A DNA stretch of 6,524 nt from the NCBI GenBank assembly GCA_017881545.1, contig JADGQU010000137.1, positions 1 to 6,524 of the forward strand, read 5' to 3'. This document shows, piece after piece, positions 5,988 to 6,524 of the stretch. The notes below the pieces were generated by a model. That model was not told the origin of the DNA. It saw only the letters and a list, made by a program, of their open reading frames with translations, and searched no databases. Position 1 is the stretch's first letter. Each line of letters opens with the position of its first letter. The translations under genes were made by a program, and so were the position numbers. This stretch comes from Gemmatimonadaceae bacterium. Lineage in GTDB: Bacteria; Gemmatimonadota; Gemmatimonadetes; Gemmatimonadales; Gemmatimonadaceae.

Positions 5988-6454
5988 TCGCTGCTTTTCG
6001 CTCTCCGAGACGACCCTTTCGCGGCGGACTTTGAAGGGGCCGCAGGCGTTGAGGAGGCGGCCGATTTTGAGTCTCCGCCCGATTTTGAATCAGCCGACGG
6101 CTTTGCATCGGCGCCGGGCTTCGATTCGCTGTTGGCACCCGCGGACTCCGACCCACCGCTCCCGCTCGAGGACTCCGTCCCGCTCCCGCGCGATGATTCC
6201 GACGCGCTGCCGCCACGAGCCGCAGCCCCTTCCCCAGACTTCGCTGGAGCGGTCTGCGCCTTCTTGCCGTCCTTCCCGTAGTCCGTGATGTAGAAGCCCG
6301 AGCCCTTGAAGACGAGTCCGCCGCCGGCCGAAATCTGCCGCTCAGCTTTCTTGCCGCACGTCGGGCACGCGACTTCGCTCGGCGCGCCACTGATGGAGCG
6401 ATAGAATTTTTCGAACTCGTGCCCTGAAGGGCAACGAAACTCGTATGTGGGCAT
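5984..6454 (-). CDS. FmdB-type zinc-ribbon protein with low-complexity tail
   Basis: This is a 156-residue member of the small FmdB/CxxC-CxxC-SSSS family, putative regulatory proteins whose molecular role is not established. The N-terminal domain (1 to about 62) begins MPTYEFRCPSGHEFE and continues with CPTCG (30-34) and GGGLVFKGSGFYITDYG (44-60), all typical. Family members normally carry two CxxC knuckles. Here the first has one codon fewer and reads C-P-S-G-H (8-12), so the ligands visible are C8, possibly H12, C30 and C33. Residues 64-156 are a Ser/Gly/Ala/Lys-rich disordered tail, a usual trait of the family, containing hexapeptide repeats and ending in a basic SSRRAKSSE. The ATG at 6454 is chosen because the family starts exactly with MPTY; the frame is open to 6517. 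No good ribosome binding site is visible. It shares an ATGA overlap with argS. Confidence 0.88.
   Translation of the reverse strand: MPTYEFRCPSGHEFEKFYRSISGAPSEVACPTCGKKAERQISAGGGLVFKGSGFYITDYGKDGKKAQTAPAKSGEGAAARGGSASESSRGSGTESSSGSGGSESAGANSESKPGADAKPSADSKSGGDSKSAASSTPAAPSKSAAKGSSRRAKSSE
6020..6127 (-). repeat. Six degenerate 18-base repeats encoding hexapeptides in the zinc-ribbon tail
   Basis: Residues 110-145 of the zinc-ribbon protein can be set out as six consecutive hexapeptides: ESKPGA, DAKPSA, DSKSGG, DSKSAA, SSTPAA and PSKSAA. In DNA the period is 18 bases. The two central copies share the nine bases TCAAAATCG exactly, at 6080-6088 and 6062-6070 on the minus strand. The pattern suggests growth by local duplication followed by drift. 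The encoded segment is probably unstructured, with a regular Lys in most units. Confidence 0.65.
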
Positions 6455-6524
6455 GTTCGTTCGAGGAGAGAACTGCGGGTACAACTGAAAGCTAGTTTGC
6501 TCGCGAGGGAGGCTCAAGCGCGGA
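6455..6524 (-). other. Leader upstream of the zinc-ribbon gene, content uncertain
   Basis: Seventy bases remain between the zinc-ribbon start and the window edge. On the minus strand TTGAGC followed after 17 bases by TAGCTT is a weak match to a sigma-70 promoter (four and three of six positions). An octamer palindrome CTCGCGAG lies between them. No recognisable protein end is visible, so I cannot say whether the operon begins here or continues upstream. Confidence 0.2.

Overview
All seven genes that I can support lie on the minus strand, so transcription runs from the right edge of the window to the left. In transcription order they are: a FmdB-type zinc-ribbon protein, arginyl-tRNA synthetase (argS), a PfkB-family sugar or nucleoside kinase, phosphoribosylformylglycinamidine cyclo-ligase (purM), a predicted outer-membrane beta-barrel protein, the bifunctional riboflavin deaminase/reductase (ribD), and the start of riboflavin synthase (ribE), which runs off the left edge. 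I see no rRNA, tRNA, CRISPR array, insertion sequence or convincing terminator.

The DNA is GC-rich and chromosomal in character. The outer-membrane protein with a Sec signal and a terminal phenylalanine indicates a diderm bacterium. Overall gene style and gene order suggest Gemmatimonadota or a neighbouring phylum. That placement is inference from general familiarity, not from a marker gene or a search.

Layout, right to left. At 6455-6524 is a short leader of unknown content. The zinc-ribbon gene (6454-5984) ends in an ATGA overlap with argS (5987-4365). The only sizeable gap, 64 bases at 4301-4364, separates argS from the kinase (4300-3383) and is the best candidate for an internal promoter. 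The kinase stop overlaps the purM GTG start (GTGA, 3386-3383). The purM stop is embedded in the ribosome binding site of the outer-membrane protein gene (2347-1319). Twenty-two bases later ribD begins (1296-238), and its TGA is followed directly by the ATG of ribE (237 to the left edge). This packing suggests one or two polycistronic transcripts with translational coupling at several junctions.

Functionally the run joins translation (ArgS), purine synthesis (PurM, on the route to GTP) and riboflavin synthesis from GTP (RibD, RibE). An uncharacterised envelope protein and a kinase of unknown substrate sit among them. Most of the window is ordinary housekeeping. I did not find a clear new multi-gene system. 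The points most worth a second look are the envelope protein inside this operon, the zinc ribbon that has lost one CxxC cysteine and carries a hexapeptide-repeat tail, and a small change in a conserved RibD deaminase loop.
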